64,000 nucleotides of DNA from Kitasatospora sp. MMS16-BH015. GTDB taxonomy: Bacteria > Actinomycetota > Actinomycetes > Streptomycetales > Streptomycetaceae. The notes under the pieces are model-generated. The model was not told the origin of the DNA. It made no database searches and saw nothing but the letters and a program-made list of their open reading frames with translations. Position numbers and translations under genes: made by a program. Below, one piece after another: positions 1 to 12,702 of the stretch. Positions within the stretch are counted from its first letter, which is position 1, and every line of letters begins with the position of its first letter. The stretch is from the NCBI RefSeq assembly GCF_002943525.1, contig NZ_CP025394.1, forward strand, positions 1,302,001 through 1,366,000. The letters run 5' to 3'.

Positions 1-519
1 GAGGCCGCCGCCGCCGACGGTGCCGGCCATCGCGGAGAAGCCGATCAGCGCGATGACCGTGGTGACGACCGAGGAGACCAGCGCGGGCAGCGACTCGGGC
101 AGCATCACCTTGCGGACGGCCGTCCAGGTGGAGCCGCCCATCGACTGCACGGCCTCCAGCAGGCCGGAGTCCACCTCCCGGACCGCCGTCTCGACCAGCC
201 GGGCGAAGAACGGGATGGCGCCGACGGCCAGCGGCACGGTGGCGGCCTGCCAGCCGATGGTGGTGCCGACCACGCTCTTGGTGAAGCCGAAGAGGGCGAC
301 CATCAGGATCACGAACGGCAGCGAGCGGCCGATGTTCACCACGGTGCCGACCACCCGGTTGACCGGGAGGTTCTGCAGGGCGCGGCCCTTGTCGGTGAGC
401 ACCAGCAGCAGCCCGAGCGGCAGACCGAGCAGGACGGTGACCAGGGTGGCCACACCGACCATCTGGAAGGTCTCGACGGTCGCGGGCTGCATCAGCTCCC
501 ACATCTGGTCCCAGGTCAT
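1..519 (-). CDS. metI: Methionine ABC transporter permease MetI (partial, 3' end off the left edge)
   Basis: Inner-membrane permease of the MetNIQ D/L-methionine importer. The first 173 codons are present. They read from ATG at 519 (MTWDQMWELMQPATVETFQM) through several hydrophobic segments and include the permease loop region rich in small residues (AVGAIPFFARLVETAVREVD then EAVQSMGGSTW), which is the EAA-type coupling motif that docks on MetN. The start overlaps the metN stop in an ATGA arrangement, so the two are translationally coupled. The binding protein metQ is expected just beyond the left edge but is not seen. Identification is firm from the sequence family; the C-terminus cannot be assessed. 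Confidence 0.93.
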   Translation of the reverse strand, partial: MTWDQMWELMQPATVETFQMVGVATLVTVLLGLPLGLLLVLTDKGRALQNLPVNRVVGTVVNIGRSLPFVILMVALFGFTKSVVGTTIGWQAATVPLAVGAIPFFARLVETAVREVDSGLLEAVQSMGGSTWTAVRKVMLPESLPALVSSVVTTVIALIGFSAMAGTVGGGGL

Positions 520-1538
520 GCCACCGCTCCGTTCCGCTCGAACACGTCCACCTGCAGGCCCTGCTCGCGCAGGAAGCCGATCGGCACCACGTTGTCGTGC
601 TGCGGACCGGGCAGCTCCACCCGCATCCGGCCGACCATCCGGCCGGAGACGGTCTCCACCGCGGCGCCCAGGATGTTGATGTCGATCTGGTAGGTGCGGG
701 CCAGCTGGGAGACGAACGGGCGGGCCGAGGTGTCGCCCTGGAAGGTGATCTCCAGGACGGTGTTGCCGGGGTGGCCCTCGCCGAACTCGCCGAGCGGGAA
801 GAGCTCGCGGGCCAGCAGCGAGCCCTCGGTGGCCAGCAGGTCGGTCAGCTTGCCGGCCTCGACCACCTTGCCGCCGCGCATCAGGGCGGCCGAGTCGCAG
901 ACGTTCTTGATCACGTCCATCTCGTGGGTGATCAGCAGCACAGTGAGGCCCAGCTGCTGGTTGAGCTGGCGCAGCAGGGTGAGGATCGAGCGGGTGGTCT
1001 CCGGGTCGAGCGCGGAGGTGGCCTCGTCGGAGAGCAGCACCTTCGGGTCGCCGGAGAGCGCCCGGGCGATGCCGACCCGCTGCTTCTGGCCGCCGGAGAG
1101 CTGGCTCGGGTAGGCCTTGGCCTTGTCGGCCAGGCCGACCAGGTCGAGCAGCTCTGCGGCCTTGCGGCGGCGCTGGGTGCGGTCGAGTCCGGTGATCTCC
1201 AGCGGCAGCTCGACGTTCTCCTGCACGGTGCGCGAGGAGAGCAGGTTGAAGTGCTGGAAGACCATGCCGATCCGCTGCCGCGCCGCGCGCAGCTCGCGCC
1301 CGGCGCGCTGCTCGGTGCCGGGCAGCGCGGTGAGCTCGACGCCGTCCACGGTGACCGTGCCGGAGCTGGGGCGCTCCAGCATGTTGACGCAGCGGATGAG
1401 GGTGCTCTTGCCCGCGCCGCTGGTGCCGACGACGCCGTAGACCTCGCCCTCGCGGACGTGCAGGTCCACGCCTGCGAGGGCGGTGACCTCCCGGCCTCGG
1501 GAGCGGTAGACCTTCGTGAGGTCCTTGGTGGTGATCAC
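516..1538 (-). CDS. metN: Methionine ABC transporter ATPase MetN
   Basis: Cytoplasmic ATPase that drives methionine uptake with MetI. The 340-residue length fits the family. Walker A GTSGAGKST lies at about residues 38-46, the ABC signature LSGGQKQRVGIARAL at about 146, and Walker B KVLLSDEA just after it, followed by a His switch (LLITHEMDV). The last 75 residues form the NIL regulatory domain, which in MetN proteins binds methionine and inhibits transport, so feedback inhibition of uptake is expected. The start is GTG with a modest GGAAG ribosome site. The gene is followed by metI with a 4-base overlap. No SAM riboswitch was recognised upstream; see the leader entry. Confidence 0.95.
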   Translation of the reverse strand: MITTKDLTKVYRSRGREVTALAGVDLHVREGEVYGVVGTSGAGKSTLIRCVNMLERPSSGTVTVDGVELTALPGTEQRAGRELRAARQRIGMVFQHFNLLSSRTVQENVELPLEITGLDRTQRRRKAAELLDLVGLADKAKAYPSQLSGGQKQRVGIARALSGDPKVLLSDEATSALDPETTRSILTLLRQLNQQLGLTVLLITHEMDVIKNVCDSAALMRGGKVVEAGKLTDLLATEGSLLARELFPLGEFGEGHPGNTVLEITFQGDTSARPFVSQLARTYQIDINILGAAVETVSGRMVGRMRVELPGPQHDNVVPIGFLREQGLQVDVFERNGAVA

Positions 1539-1966
1539 AGCTGCTTCCGTTGTTCGTGGGCGTACGGTGACGTACCGTCACACCGGATGGCGGGCGGCGG
1601 CGCGCGGGGGCACGCCCGTGAAGGGGGGTCAGCTCCTGCCGTACCTACGATCCTGGCCGCTGCGGGGTGGGCATGCGCGTGGGCATGGCCCTTACGGGTC
1701 AGCGGGGGGGGTTCTCGCGGGGCGGGGCCACGGGGCCCGGCGGGAGTTTCGCGGAGGGAGAGCCCGGCTCGGCCTGGACTTCCGGTGCTCTCGTGCTCTC
1801 GTTGCCGATCAGGTCAGCAGTGGCACATTCGACAGCGGCACATGCAGAGCCCGACACCCGGCGTGGTGCCGGCGGGGGTGCATTTCGTCGTCGCAGTCAT
1901 GTCTGCAAGTAAATCAGACAGTTGGTCGACGTCCTAACTTTCGGGACCGCACGTCCGCTATACGGA
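1539..1966. other. Intergenic leader upstream of metN with nested palindromes
   Basis: This 428-base stretch lacks a convincing gene. Two palindromic signals stand out. Near metN, 1562-1584 contains overlapping inverted repeats (GTACG/CGTAC with a 4-base spacer, ACGGT/ACCGT, GTGAC/GTCAC). Far from it, 1953-1967 is GTCCG-CTATA-CGGAC, touching the terminator of the neighbouring acetyltransferase gene. Between them are G-rich runs on the plus strand. Either palindrome could be a repressor site for the methionine importer; which protein would bind is unknown. Confidence 0.35.
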
Positions 1967-2001
1967 CACGACCCGGGCGGCACAAGGCCACCCGGGTCGT
2001 G
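1967..2001 (-). terminator. Hairpin terminator after the GNAT gene
   Basis: An 11-bp perfect inverted repeat: CACGACCCGGG at 1967-1977 pairs with CCCGGGTCGTG at 1991-2001 around a 13-base loop. It starts 12 bases past the stop of the acetyltransferase on the minus strand. There is no T-tract, as is common in high-GC actinomycetes. Confidence 0.7.
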
Positions 2002-2012
2002 GGGTACGGGGA

Positions 2013-2507
2013 CTACGCGGCCAGCGCGGTGGCGGCCGGCTTGGAGAGGGTCACGATGCTCAGGCCGCGGCTGACCTCGCGGACGCTCGCCTGGCGGTAG
2101 CCGTGGCGGGCGTAGAGGCGGAGGTTGCCGAGGCTGCGGTGGCCGGTGAACAGCTCGAAGGCCGTCACCTCCGTCTCGCCGCGCAGCTGGCGCTCCACCG
2201 ACTCCAGCAGTCGGCCGCCCAGGCCGTGCCGCTGCATCCGGGGGTGCACCACCAGGCGGCCGATCCGACCCACCCCGCTCTCGTCGACCAGGCCGCGGAC
2301 GGTGCCCACCACCTCGTCGCCGAGGCGGGCCACCAGCACGTGCCGCTCGGCCAGCTCCGCCCGGAGGCTGTCCAAGCTCTGGGTCAGGGGCTCGATCGCC
2401 CAGTCGTCGTAGAGTTCGGCCTCGCTCTGGTACCCGAGGTACTGGAGCTTGAGGATCTGCTCCGCATCGTCCTCGCTCGCCACCGAGATGATCACACTCA
2501 TACCCAT
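2013..2507 (-). CDS. GNAT family N-acetyltransferase
   Basis: Cytoplasmic acetyl-CoA-dependent N-acetyltransferase of unknown substrate, 164 residues. The protein begins MGMSVIISVASEDDAEQILK and carries the acetyl-CoA motif RLVVHPRMQRHGLGGRLLESVE (first 20 residues quoted as R-LVVHP then QRHGLGGRLL), with the final beta-strand region LRLYARHGYRQA. I chose ATG 2507 because GGGAGG sits 8 bases upstream; ATG 2501 is an alternative, and the longer frame from 2564 lacks support. It is monocistronic, lying between its own terminator and the sigma-like gene. Its position beside metNI is, from memory, conserved in Streptomyces. Confidence 0.8.
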   Translation of the reverse strand: MGMSVIISVASEDDAEQILKLQYLGYQSEAELYDDWAIEPLTQSLDSLRAELAERHVLVARLGDEVVGTVRGLVDESGVGRIGRLVVHPRMQRHGLGGRLLESVERQLRGETEVTAFELFTGHRSLGNLRLYARHGYRQASVREVSRGLSIVTLSKPAATALAA

Positions 2508-2693
2508 GTACGGGGCCTCCCATCGTCCGGTACCCGGTGCAGCCACGTGCCCCCTGCTGGTCACCGGGGCGGAGGGCGGCGTTCACGCTCAGTATCCGGC
2601 CGCTCCGGCCACCGTCAAGGGGACGTTAGCCCGGGCTCTACCCTCGCGCCGCCTGGTCTCAACCCCGACGTGGTGAGGGTCACGCCGGGCGTG

Positions 2694-2939
2694 TCAGCTC
2701 GGGCGGCGGCCGTGCAGCAGGGCCCGGAGGCAGGCCAGGCAGCGGGAGCGGGTGGGGCCGATCGAGCCCGTGGGGATACCGAGATGTTCGGCCAGTTGGC
2801 GGTACGTCAGTTCGGGTGATTCGGCGAGGGCGGTCAGGAGTTCGGGGCAGCGGCCGGGGAGGCGGGCGAGGGCTTCGCGGACGGCGCGGCGGAGGTCGTT
2901 GGCGAGGGCTTCGTCCTCGGCGGAGGGGGAAGTGGTCAC
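2694..2939 (-). CDS. Small stand-alone sigma-70 region 4-like protein
   Basis: An 81-residue protein from GTG 2939, starting MTTSPSAEDEALANDLRRAV. Its centre matches the region-4 helix-turn-helix of ECF sigma factors: helices around LPGRCPELLTALAES, then LTYRQLAEHLGIPTGSIGPTRSRCLACLRALL, with the typical G-I-P-x-G-S-I-x-x-x-R-x-R-x-L pattern. There is no region 2, so it cannot bind core polymerase or the -10 element as a normal sigma does. It may be the C-terminal remnant of a sigma factor or a small regulator. The ribosome site is weak (CGGAAC). It could bind -35-like DNA or an anti-sigma partner; neither is shown. Confidence 0.6.
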   Translation of the reverse strand: MTTSPSAEDEALANDLRRAVREALARLPGRCPELLTALAESPELTYRQLAEHLGIPTGSIGPTRSRCLACLRALLHGRRPS

Positions 2940-3001
2940 GTTCCGTCAACGAACCACTGAGGCGCGGGGTGCGGCTGCGTTCAGCGTTGCAGGTCTCTGC
3001 G

Positions 3002-3030
3002 TGGCTGGTCGCGCCGTTCCCCGCGCCCCC
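3002..3030 (-). repeat. Half copy of a GGGGCGCGGGGAA dispersed element
   Basis: Read on the minus strand this begins GGGGGCGCGGGGAACGGCGC and continues GACCAGCCA. It resembles the left arm of the element at 60384-60462 and, from memory, a sequence scattered between genes in many Streptomyces chromosomes. Here only one arm is present, directly after the argH stop, so it is probably a decayed terminator-like repeat. Confidence 0.5.
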
Positions 3031-3032
3031 GA

Positions 3033-4496
<1,464 letters not shown>

Positions 4497-5690
4497 TCAG
4501 GCGAGGTCGCGCCGGGCGGCGATCTTCGAGGACATCCCGAAGATCTCGATGAAGCCCTTGGACATCGACTGGTCGAAGGTGTCGCCGGTGTCGTAGGTGG
4601 CGAGGTTGAAGTCGTACAGCGACTGGTCCGACTTCCGGCCGTTGACGACCGCGCGGCCGCCGTGGAGCACCATCCGGATGTCGCCGCTGACGGCCTGGTT
4701 GGCCTCGTTGACGAAGCCGTCCAGCGCCCGCTTGAGCGGGGAGAACCAGAGGCCGTCGTAGACCAGCTCGGCCCAGCGCTGCTCGACCTGCCGCTTGTAG
4801 CGGGCCAGCTCGCGCTCGACGGTGACGTTCTCCAGCGCCTGGTGGGCGGTGATCAGCGCGATCGCGCCGGGGGCCTCGTAGATCTCCCGGGACTTGATGC
4901 CGACCAGCCGGTCCTCGACCATGTCGAGCCGGCCGATGCCCTGGGCGCCGGCCCGCTTGTTGAGCTCCTCGATGGCCTGGAGCACGGTGACCTTGCGGCC
5001 GTCGATCGCGACCGGCACGCCGGCCTCGAAGGTGATGACCACCTCGTCGGCCTCGCGCGGGGTGGCCGGGTTCTGGGTGTACTCGTAGACGTCCTCGATC
5101 GGGGCGTTCCAGATGTCCTCCAGGAAGCCCGTCTCGACGGCGCGACCGAAGACGTTCTGGTCGATCGAGTACGGGTTCTTCTTGGTGGTGACGATCGGGA
5201 GGTTCTTCGCCTCGGCGAAGGCGATCGCCTTGTCCCGGGTCATCGCGTAGTCGCGGACCGGGGCGATGCACTTGAGCTCGGGGGCCAGCGACTGGATGCC
5301 CACCTCGAACCGGACCTGGTCGTTGCCCTTGCCGGTGCAGCCGTGGGCGACGGTGGTGGCGCCGTGCTTCTTGGCGGCGGCGACCAGGTGCTTGACGATC
5401 GCGGGGCGGGAGAGCGCCGAGACCAGCGGGTACTGGCCCTGGTACAGCGCGTTGGCCTTGAGCGCCGGGAGGCAGTACTCGTCCGCGAACTCCTCGCGGG
5501 CGTCGGCCACCTCGGCCTCGACGGCGCCGCAGTCCAGCGCGCGCTGGCGGATCGCGGACAGGTCCTCGCCGCCCTGGCCGACGTCGACCGCGACGGCGAT
5601 GACCTCGGCGCCGGTCTCCTCGGCGATCCAACCGATGCAGACGGACGTGTCCAGACCGCCCGAGTAGGCGAGTACGACGCGCTCGGCCAC
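4497..5690 (-). CDS. argG: Argininosuccinate synthase
   Basis: Joins citrulline and aspartate with ATP to give argininosuccinate. The 397-residue protein has the pyrophosphatase P-loop [10 protein letters not shown] at residues 8-17 and typical later motifs ([20 protein letters not shown]). I chose GTG 5690 because AAGGAG lies 6 bases upstream and homologues start at this point; the open frame continues 25 codons further to 5765 but through the presumed operator. It is followed by argH. ARG-box-like sequence is found 60-90 bases upstream, so ArgR repression is expected. In S. coelicolor, as I recall, argG is unlinked to the arg cluster, so its presence here is of note. Confidence 0.97.
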   Translation of the reverse strand: MAERVVLAYSGGLDTSVCIGWIAEETGAEVIAVAVDVGQGGEDLSAIRQRALDCGAVEAEVADAREEFADEYCLPALKANALYQGQYPLVSALSRPAIVKHLVAAAKKHGATTVAHGCTGKGNDQVRFEVGIQSLAPELKCIAPVRDYAMTRDKAIAFAEAKNLPIVTTKKNPYSIDQNVFGRAVETGFLEDIWNAPIEDVYEYTQNPATPREADEVVITFEAGVPVAIDGRKVTVLQAIEELNKRAGAQGIGRLDMVEDRLVGIKSREIYEAPGAIALITAHQALENVTVERELARYKRQVEQRWAELVYDGLWFSPLKRALDGFVNEANQAVSGDIRMVLHGGRAVVNGRKSDQSLYDFNLATYDTGDTFDQSMSKGFIEIFGMSSKIAARRDLA

Positions 5691-5750
5691 GGCTTTCTCC
5701 TTCACTTCGGTCACCACGGGATGCACCGGATGAACAGGCTTACGGCGACA

Positions 5751-5781
5751 GGCATAAGTATGCATGACCCTGTATGAATCA
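5751..5781 (-). promoter_or_regulatory. Candidate ARG box upstream of argG
   Basis: On the minus strand the segment reads TGATTCATACAGGGTCATGC followed by ATACTTATGCC. It contains repeated half-sites (ATTCAT, ATGCAT, TTATGC) like those of bacterial ARG boxes, and it shares ATTCAT/ATGC words with the argC upstream region at 12338-12369. ArgR with arginine would be the binder. The spacing between half-sites was judged by eye. Confidence 0.55.
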
Positions 5782-5852
5782 CAAAACCCTTCTCGGGTGG
5801 ATCCTTCGGCGGGGGTCCGGCCGGCCTGACCCGGGCCGCCCTCGGGCCGCTC

Positions 5853-7304
5853 TCAGACCGCCTTCGCGCGGCCCGCCAGGGCCGCCACCAGGGCCACCGG
5901 CACCAGCAGCAGCGCCACCGCCGCAGCATAGCCCGGCAGGGCCGAACCACCCAGGGCCGCAACGGCGTTGAGCACCAGCGAGGCGAGGGCGAGGAGGGCG
6001 GCCTGGCCCAGGTTCTGCGCCGTCTGCATCGCGCCGGTGGCGTAGCCGTGACGGGTGCCGTGCCGCAGCGAGAGCACGGTCAGCGCGGGCGTCAGGAAGC
6101 CCATCCCGACCGCCGCCACCGGCAGCGCCGCCACCCCGAGCAGCGGGCTCACCCCCGGCAGGCAGGCCGCCGACGCCAGCCCGACCGCGACGGCCAGCAC
6201 CCCGGCCCCGGCCACCACCGGCCGGTGCCCGGCGGCCCGCAGCTTGGACTGCGCCCAGGAGGCCACCGTCCACAGCACCGCCGCCCCCGTGAACCCGACC
6301 CCCGTCACCAGGGCCGGCACCTGCCGCTCGGTCACCAGCACCAGTGGCACCAGCGCCTCCACCGTGAAGAACGCCCCCGCCGACAGCCCGCGCAGCAGCA
6401 CCGTCACCGGCAGCCCCCGCACCGCCCGCCCCACGCCACCGGGCAGCACCTTCGGCCCGAACCACCCCAGCAGGCCGCCCCCGACGACCAGCGCCACCAG
6501 CTGCCCGGTACTCCACCCGGACGCCCCGTACTGGCACACGGCCGCCCCCGCGCTCAGCCCGGCCGCCGCCCCGACCGGCACCCGGTCGTCCTTCGGCGAG
6601 ACCTCGGGCTCGGCATCCGCTCGGGGCTCGGCCGGCGGCTCCTGCTCCCCCGTCCGGCGCAGGACGGCGATCAGGGCGAGGGCCGGGAGGGCGGTGAGGG
6701 CGGCGAGGCCGAGGAAGACGGTGCGCCAGGAGGACCAGGCGGCGACCAGCGCGGCCAGCGGGGGGCCGATCAGGGAGGGGAGGATCCAGGCGGCGGCGAG
6801 GAGGGCGAGCATGCCGGCCCGGAGGCGTTCGGGGTAGCGCCGGCCGATGGCGGTGGTGACGGAGACCGAGACCAGGCCGGCGGCCAGGCCGTCCACTAGG
6901 CGGCCGGCGGCGAGCTGCCAGATCGTGCCGCTGGTGCCGGCCACCAGCAGGGCGAGGACGGAGAGCAGCATGCCGACGGCCAGCGGCCGCCCCGCCCCGG
7001 CCCGGTCGGCCCAGTGCCCGCCGAGCACGCCGCCGAACAGGTTCGCCGCCACGAAGCACCCCGCGACCACGGGGAACAGCGCCACCCCGTCCAGCTCCCG
7101 CGCCGCCGTGGGCAGCGTCGGCACCACGGCCAGCCCGGCGAAGCCGATCAGCAGCATCACGGCCCCGAAGGTCAGGCTCGCCGCCAGGTACGGCCGCCCG
7201 AACAGCCCCGGCTCGGCCGGCTCCCCCGCCGGCGCCCCCGCTGTGGCCGGGTCCGCCGCCCAAGAGGACCGCCGCCCGCGCCGACCGCCCGGATGCACCG
7301 TCAA
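5853..7304 (-). CDS. Major facilitator superfamily transporter
   Basis: An integral membrane protein of 483 residues with about 12 hydrophobic segments. Motif A-like GGHWADRAGAGRPLAVG follows the second segment and motif C-like residues occur in LLAAAWILPSLIGPPLAALV. A cytoplasmic central loop rich in Glu, Pro and Asp (about residues 215-245) separates the two halves. The N-terminal 35 residues are hydrophilic. The start is TTG 7304 with GGGGAG 7 bases upstream; GTG 7298 is an alternative. It lies 66 bases after argR on the same strand and so may be co-transcribed with the arginine operon, but the substrate is unknown. It could export a drug, a sugar or an amino acid. Confidence 0.85.
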   Translation of the reverse strand: MTVHPGGRRGRRSSWAADPATAGAPAGEPAEPGLFGRPYLAASLTFGAVMLLIGFAGLAVVPTLPTAARELDGVALFPVVAGCFVAANLFGGVLGGHWADRAGAGRPLAVGMLLSVLALLVAGTSGTIWQLAAGRLVDGLAAGLVSVSVTTAIGRRYPERLRAGMLALLAAAWILPSLIGPPLAALVAAWSSWRTVFLGLAALTALPALALIAVLRRTGEQEPPAEPRADAEPEVSPKDDRVPVGAAAGLSAGAAVCQYGASGWSTGQLVALVVGGGLLGWFGPKVLPGGVGRAVRGLPVTVLLRGLSAGAFFTVEALVPLVLVTERQVPALVTGVGFTGAAVLWTVASWAQSKLRAAGHRPVVAGAGVLAVAVGLASAACLPGVSPLLGVAALPVAAVGMGFLTPALTVLSLRHGTRHGYATGAMQTAQNLGQAALLALASLVLNAVAALGGSALPGYAAAVALLLVPVALVAALAGRAKAV

Positions 7305-7370
7305 CTCGCCACTCCCCGTCCTCCGGAATGGTCCAGACCATAGGGAGCGGGTGGCGGGCGGTCAACCCGG

Positions 7371-7934
7371 CTACTGGGCCTTCGCCTGGGCCAGTTGCAT
7401 CAGGTGGTCGGCCAGGGCCTGGCCGCCGGCCGGGTCACGGCTGATCAGCAGGACGGTGTCGTCGCCCGCGATGGTGCCGATGATCTCGAACACCTCGGCC
7501 TGGTCGATCGCGGAGGCCAGGAACTGGGCGGCCCCCGGCGGGGTGCGCAGGACCACCAGGTTGCCGGAGGCGGTGGCGGAGACCATGAGTTCGCCGGCCA
7601 GCCGGGCCATCCGGCCCTCGCTGGCGGACTCGCCCATGGGCGCGCGCGGGGTGCGGTCCCCGCCCTCGGCCGGGACGGCGTAGATGAGGGCGCCGTCCCG
7701 GTTGCGGATCTTGACCGCACCCAGCTCGTCCAGGTCCCGGGAGAGGGTGGCCTGGGTGACCACGAGACCGTCGTCGGCGAGCAGCTTGGCCAGCTGGCTC
7801 TGCGAGCGCACGGGCTGACGGGTCAACAGGTCCACGATCCGCCGGTGCCGCGCGGTGCGCGTCTGCGGCACCTGCGCGGTCGGCCCGACAGCGGACGGGT
7901 CGGCGGCGGACGGATCGGGCTGGGAAGCGGTCAT
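7371..7934 (-). CDS. argR: Arginine repressor
   Basis: Arginine-responsive repressor of the biosynthetic genes. The 187 residues comprise a 27-residue Ala/Pro/Asp-rich tail, a winged-helix DNA-binding domain ([20 protein letters not shown], then [17 protein letters not shown]) and a C-terminal hexamerisation and arginine-binding domain ending in [15 protein letters not shown], where the Gly-Thr-Ile-Ala-Gly-Asp-Asp-Thr turn is the family's arginine site. It is the last cistron of argCJBDR, 18 bases after argD, so it is expected to be autoregulated through the argC operator. Confidence 0.96.
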   Translation of the reverse strand: MTASQPDPSAADPSAVGPTAQVPQTRTARHRRIVDLLTRQPVRSQSQLAKLLADDGLVVTQATLSRDLDELGAVKIRNRDGALIYAVPAEGGDRTPRAPMGESASEGRMARLAGELMVSATASGNLVVLRTPPGAAQFLASAIDQAEVFEIIGTIAGDDTVLLISRDPAGGQALADHLMQLAQAKAQ

Positions 7935-7952
7935 ACTGGTGATTCTCCCGGA

Positions 7953-9161
7953 CTAGCCGCGCGGCTTCGCGTCGGGGGCGGCATCCAGCGCAGCCCGCAG
8001 GATCCCGGGCAGTGCGGCGAGGAAGCGGTCGGCCTCGGCCTCGGTGAGCACCAGCGGCGGCACCAGCCGCACCGCGTCCGGCACGGCCGCGTTCACCAGG
8101 AACCCGGCCTCCTGTGCCGCCGCCTGCACCTGGCCCGCCAGCGGCTGGGTGAGCACGATGCCGAGCAGCAGCCCGGCGCCCCGCACGTGGCTGACCAGCG
8201 GGGAGCCGATCGCCTCGATGCCGCTGCGCAGCAGCTCGCCGGTCTTGCGGACCTGGGCCAGCAGGCCCTCGCCCTCGATGGTGTCGAGCACCGCGAGGGC
8301 CGCCGCCGCGACCACCGGGTTGCCGCCGAAGGTGGTGCCGTGGTGGCCCGGCTGGAGCAGCTCGGCCGCCGCGCCGTAGGCGATCACGGCGCCGATCGGC
8401 AGCCCGCCCCCGAGGCCCTTGGCCAGGGTGATCACATCCGGCTCGACGCCCTCGTACGCCTGGTGGGCGAACCAGTGGCCGGTCCGGCCGATGCCGGTCT
8501 GCACCTCGTCGAGCACCAGCAGGGTGCCGGTGGCCCGGGTGATCTCGCGGGCCGCCTTCAAGTAGCCCTCGGGCAGCGGGATCGCGCCGTTCTCGCCCTG
8601 GATCGGCTCCAGGAAGACGGCGGCCGTCTCGGTGGTGACGGCGGCCCGCAGCGCCTCGATGTCGCCGAAGGGCACGTGGGTGACCTCGCCGGGCAGCGGG
8701 AGGAAGGGGGTCTGCTTGGCGGGCTGGGCGGTGAGCGCGAGGGAGCCCATCGTCCGGCCGTGGAAGGCGCCCTCCAGCGAGACCAGGTGGGTCCGGCCGG
8801 TCAGCCGGCTGATCTTGAAGGCGGCCTCGTTGGCCTCGGCGCCCGAGTTGCAGAAGAAGACCCGCGCGGGCCGCTCGTCCAGGGCCAGCAGCCGCTCGGC
8901 CAGTCGGACGGTCGGCTCGGCCTGGAAGAGGTTGGAGACGTGGCCCAGCTCGCCGATCTGCCGGCTGACCGCCTCGACCACGGCCGGGTGGGCGTGGCCG
9001 AGCGCGTTGACCGCGATGCCGCAGACCAGGTCGAGGTAGGGCTTGCCGTCCTCGTCCCAGACGGTCGAGCCGGCGCCGCGGGCCAGCGGCAGCCGGGGCG
9101 TGCCGTAGTTGTTCATCAGCGCGTGCTGCCACCGCTGCGTCGCCTGCTCGTTGGTGGTCAT
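7953..9161 (-). CDS. argD: Acetylornithine aminotransferase
   Basis: PLP enzyme converting N-acetylglutamate semialdehyde to N-acetylornithine. The 402 residues fit. Motifs: substrate-site [31 protein letters not shown] for the PLP ring Asp, and [14 protein letters not shown], whose Lys (about residue 246) forms the Schiff base. The ATG overlaps the argB stop in ATGA, so translation is coupled. It lies between argB and argR. No anomalies. Confidence 0.96.
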   Translation of the reverse strand: MTTNEQATQRWQHALMNNYGTPRLPLARGAGSTVWDEDGKPYLDLVCGIAVNALGHAHPAVVEAVSRQIGELGHVSNLFQAEPTVRLAERLLALDERPARVFFCNSGAEANEAAFKISRLTGRTHLVSLEGAFHGRTMGSLALTAQPAKQTPFLPLPGEVTHVPFGDIEALRAAVTTETAAVFLEPIQGENGAIPLPEGYLKAAREITRATGTLLVLDEVQTGIGRTGHWFAHQAYEGVEPDVITLAKGLGGGLPIGAVIAYGAAAELLQPGHHGTTFGGNPVVAAAALAVLDTIEGEGLLAQVRKTGELLRSGIEAIGSPLVSHVRGAGLLLGIVLTQPLAGQVQAAAQEAGFLVNAAVPDAVRLVPPLVLTEAEADRFLAALPGILRAALDAAPDAKPRG

Positions 9162-10090
9162 GCCAGCCCCCGGGTCACGATGGTGTCGGTGTCGGGCACG
9201 ACCATGGTGCCGATGCCCTCGTCGGTGAAGATCTCAAGCAGCAGCGAGTGCGGCACCCGCCCGTCCAGCACGCGCGCCGTGCCCACCCCGGAGCGCACCG
9301 CGTTGAGGCAGCCCTCCATCTTGGGCAGCATGCCGCTGGCCAGGGTGGGGAGCAGCTCGTCCAGCTCGTCCGCGCTGAGCTGGCTGATCACGTCGTCGGA
9401 GTTCGGCCAGTCCGCGTAGAGGCCCTCCACGTCGGTGAGCACCACCAGCATCTCGGCGCCGAGCGCCACGGCCAGGGCCGAGGCGGCGGTGTCGGCGTTG
9501 ATGTTGTAGACGTGGCCGTCGCCGCCGCGGGCGATGCTGGAGATGACCGGGATCCGGCCGTCGGCGATCAGCGCCTTCACGGCGCCGGCCTCCACGTTGA
9601 CGATGTCGCCGACCAGGCCGATGTCCACCTGCTCGCCGTCCACCACGGCGTACCGCTTGACCGCCGTCATGGTGTGCGCGTCCTCGCCGGTCATCCCGAC
9701 CGCGAACGGGCCGTGTGAGTTGAGCAGCCCGACCAGTTCGCGCTGGACCTGACCGGCCAGCACCATCCGGACCACGTCCATGGTCTCGGGGGTGGTGACG
9801 CGCAGGCCGTTGGTGAAGGAGGACTCCAGGCCGAGCTTCTCCAGCTGCTTGCTGATCTGCGGGCCGCCGCCGTGCACGACCACCGGGTGCAGCCCGGCGT
9901 AGCGCAGGAAGACCACGTCCTGGGCGAAGGCGGCCTTGAGCTCCTCGTCCACCATGGCGTTGCCGCCGAACTTGATCACCACGGTCTTGCCGTGGAAGCG
10001 CTCCAGCCAGGGCAGCGCCTCGATCAGCGTCATCGCCTTGGGCAGCGCGGTGTTGTTCCGGGCCTGTTCGCCCTTGGGTGCGATCTGCAC
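9158..10090 (-). CDS. argB: Acetylglutamate kinase
   Basis: Phosphorylates N-acetylglutamate with ATP. The 310-residue amino-acid-kinase fold shows [10 protein letters not shown] (nucleotide site) near residue 37, [10 protein letters not shown] near 71 and [12 protein letters not shown]. The N-terminal helix ([21 protein letters not shown]) is the kind that builds the arginine-sensitive hexamer, so feedback inhibition by arginine is likely. It follows argJ by 21 bases and overlaps argD by 4 bases. Confidence 0.96.
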   Translation of the reverse strand: MQIAPKGEQARNNTALPKAMTLIEALPWLERFHGKTVVIKFGGNAMVDEELKAAFAQDVVFLRYAGLHPVVVHGGGPQISKQLEKLGLESSFTNGLRVTTPETMDVVRMVLAGQVQRELVGLLNSHGPFAVGMTGEDAHTMTAVKRYAVVDGEQVDIGLVGDIVNVEAGAVKALIADGRIPVISSIARGGDGHVYNINADTAASALAVALGAEMLVVLTDVEGLYADWPNSDDVISQLSADELDELLPTLASGMLPKMEGCLNAVRSGVGTARVLDGRVPHSLLLEIFTDEGIGTMVVPDTDTIVTRGLA

Positions 10091-10111
10091 GTCAGTCGTC
10101 CTTTTTGCGGA

Positions 10112-12369
<2,258 letters not shown>

Positions 12370-12702
12370 AAGGAGCTGCCGATCGGACTGCCCAACACCT
12401 GGTGACCACGGCCGGCAGATGGCGGTTTCGATCGCTGACTGGCGAACGAACCCCGGTCGCGTGTCGGCCTGATCACCGCGAGTTGCGATCGGGGTGGGGG
12501 TACCTGCCCGTCGAGCACACCGTAGTGCTGTCCCGACGGCGTGGAAGCGCAGGCTGAGGCCGGGGTCCGTCTCGACGTGTGTGGGCTGGATGAGCTGGTA
12601 GTGCCATACGACACCGGTGACGACGTACGGGAGCGGTTGTCGTTGGGCGGTGGGTGGCCGCGGCGGTAGCCGGCCACCGGGTCGCCGACTCGGCTGGGCC
12701 TG
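12370..12702. other. Intergenic stretch without a recognised gene
   Basis: 333 bases between the argC operator and the broken MFS gene. Short open frames exist on both strands but none has a family match, convincing ribosome site or consistent codon use. The argC promoter should lie at its left end. The rest looks like decayed sequence. Confidence 0.5.

Noticed and set aside
1539..2000. SAM riboswitch before metN
   Set aside because: No match to the SAM-I or SAM-IV cores I could recall was found on the minus strand.
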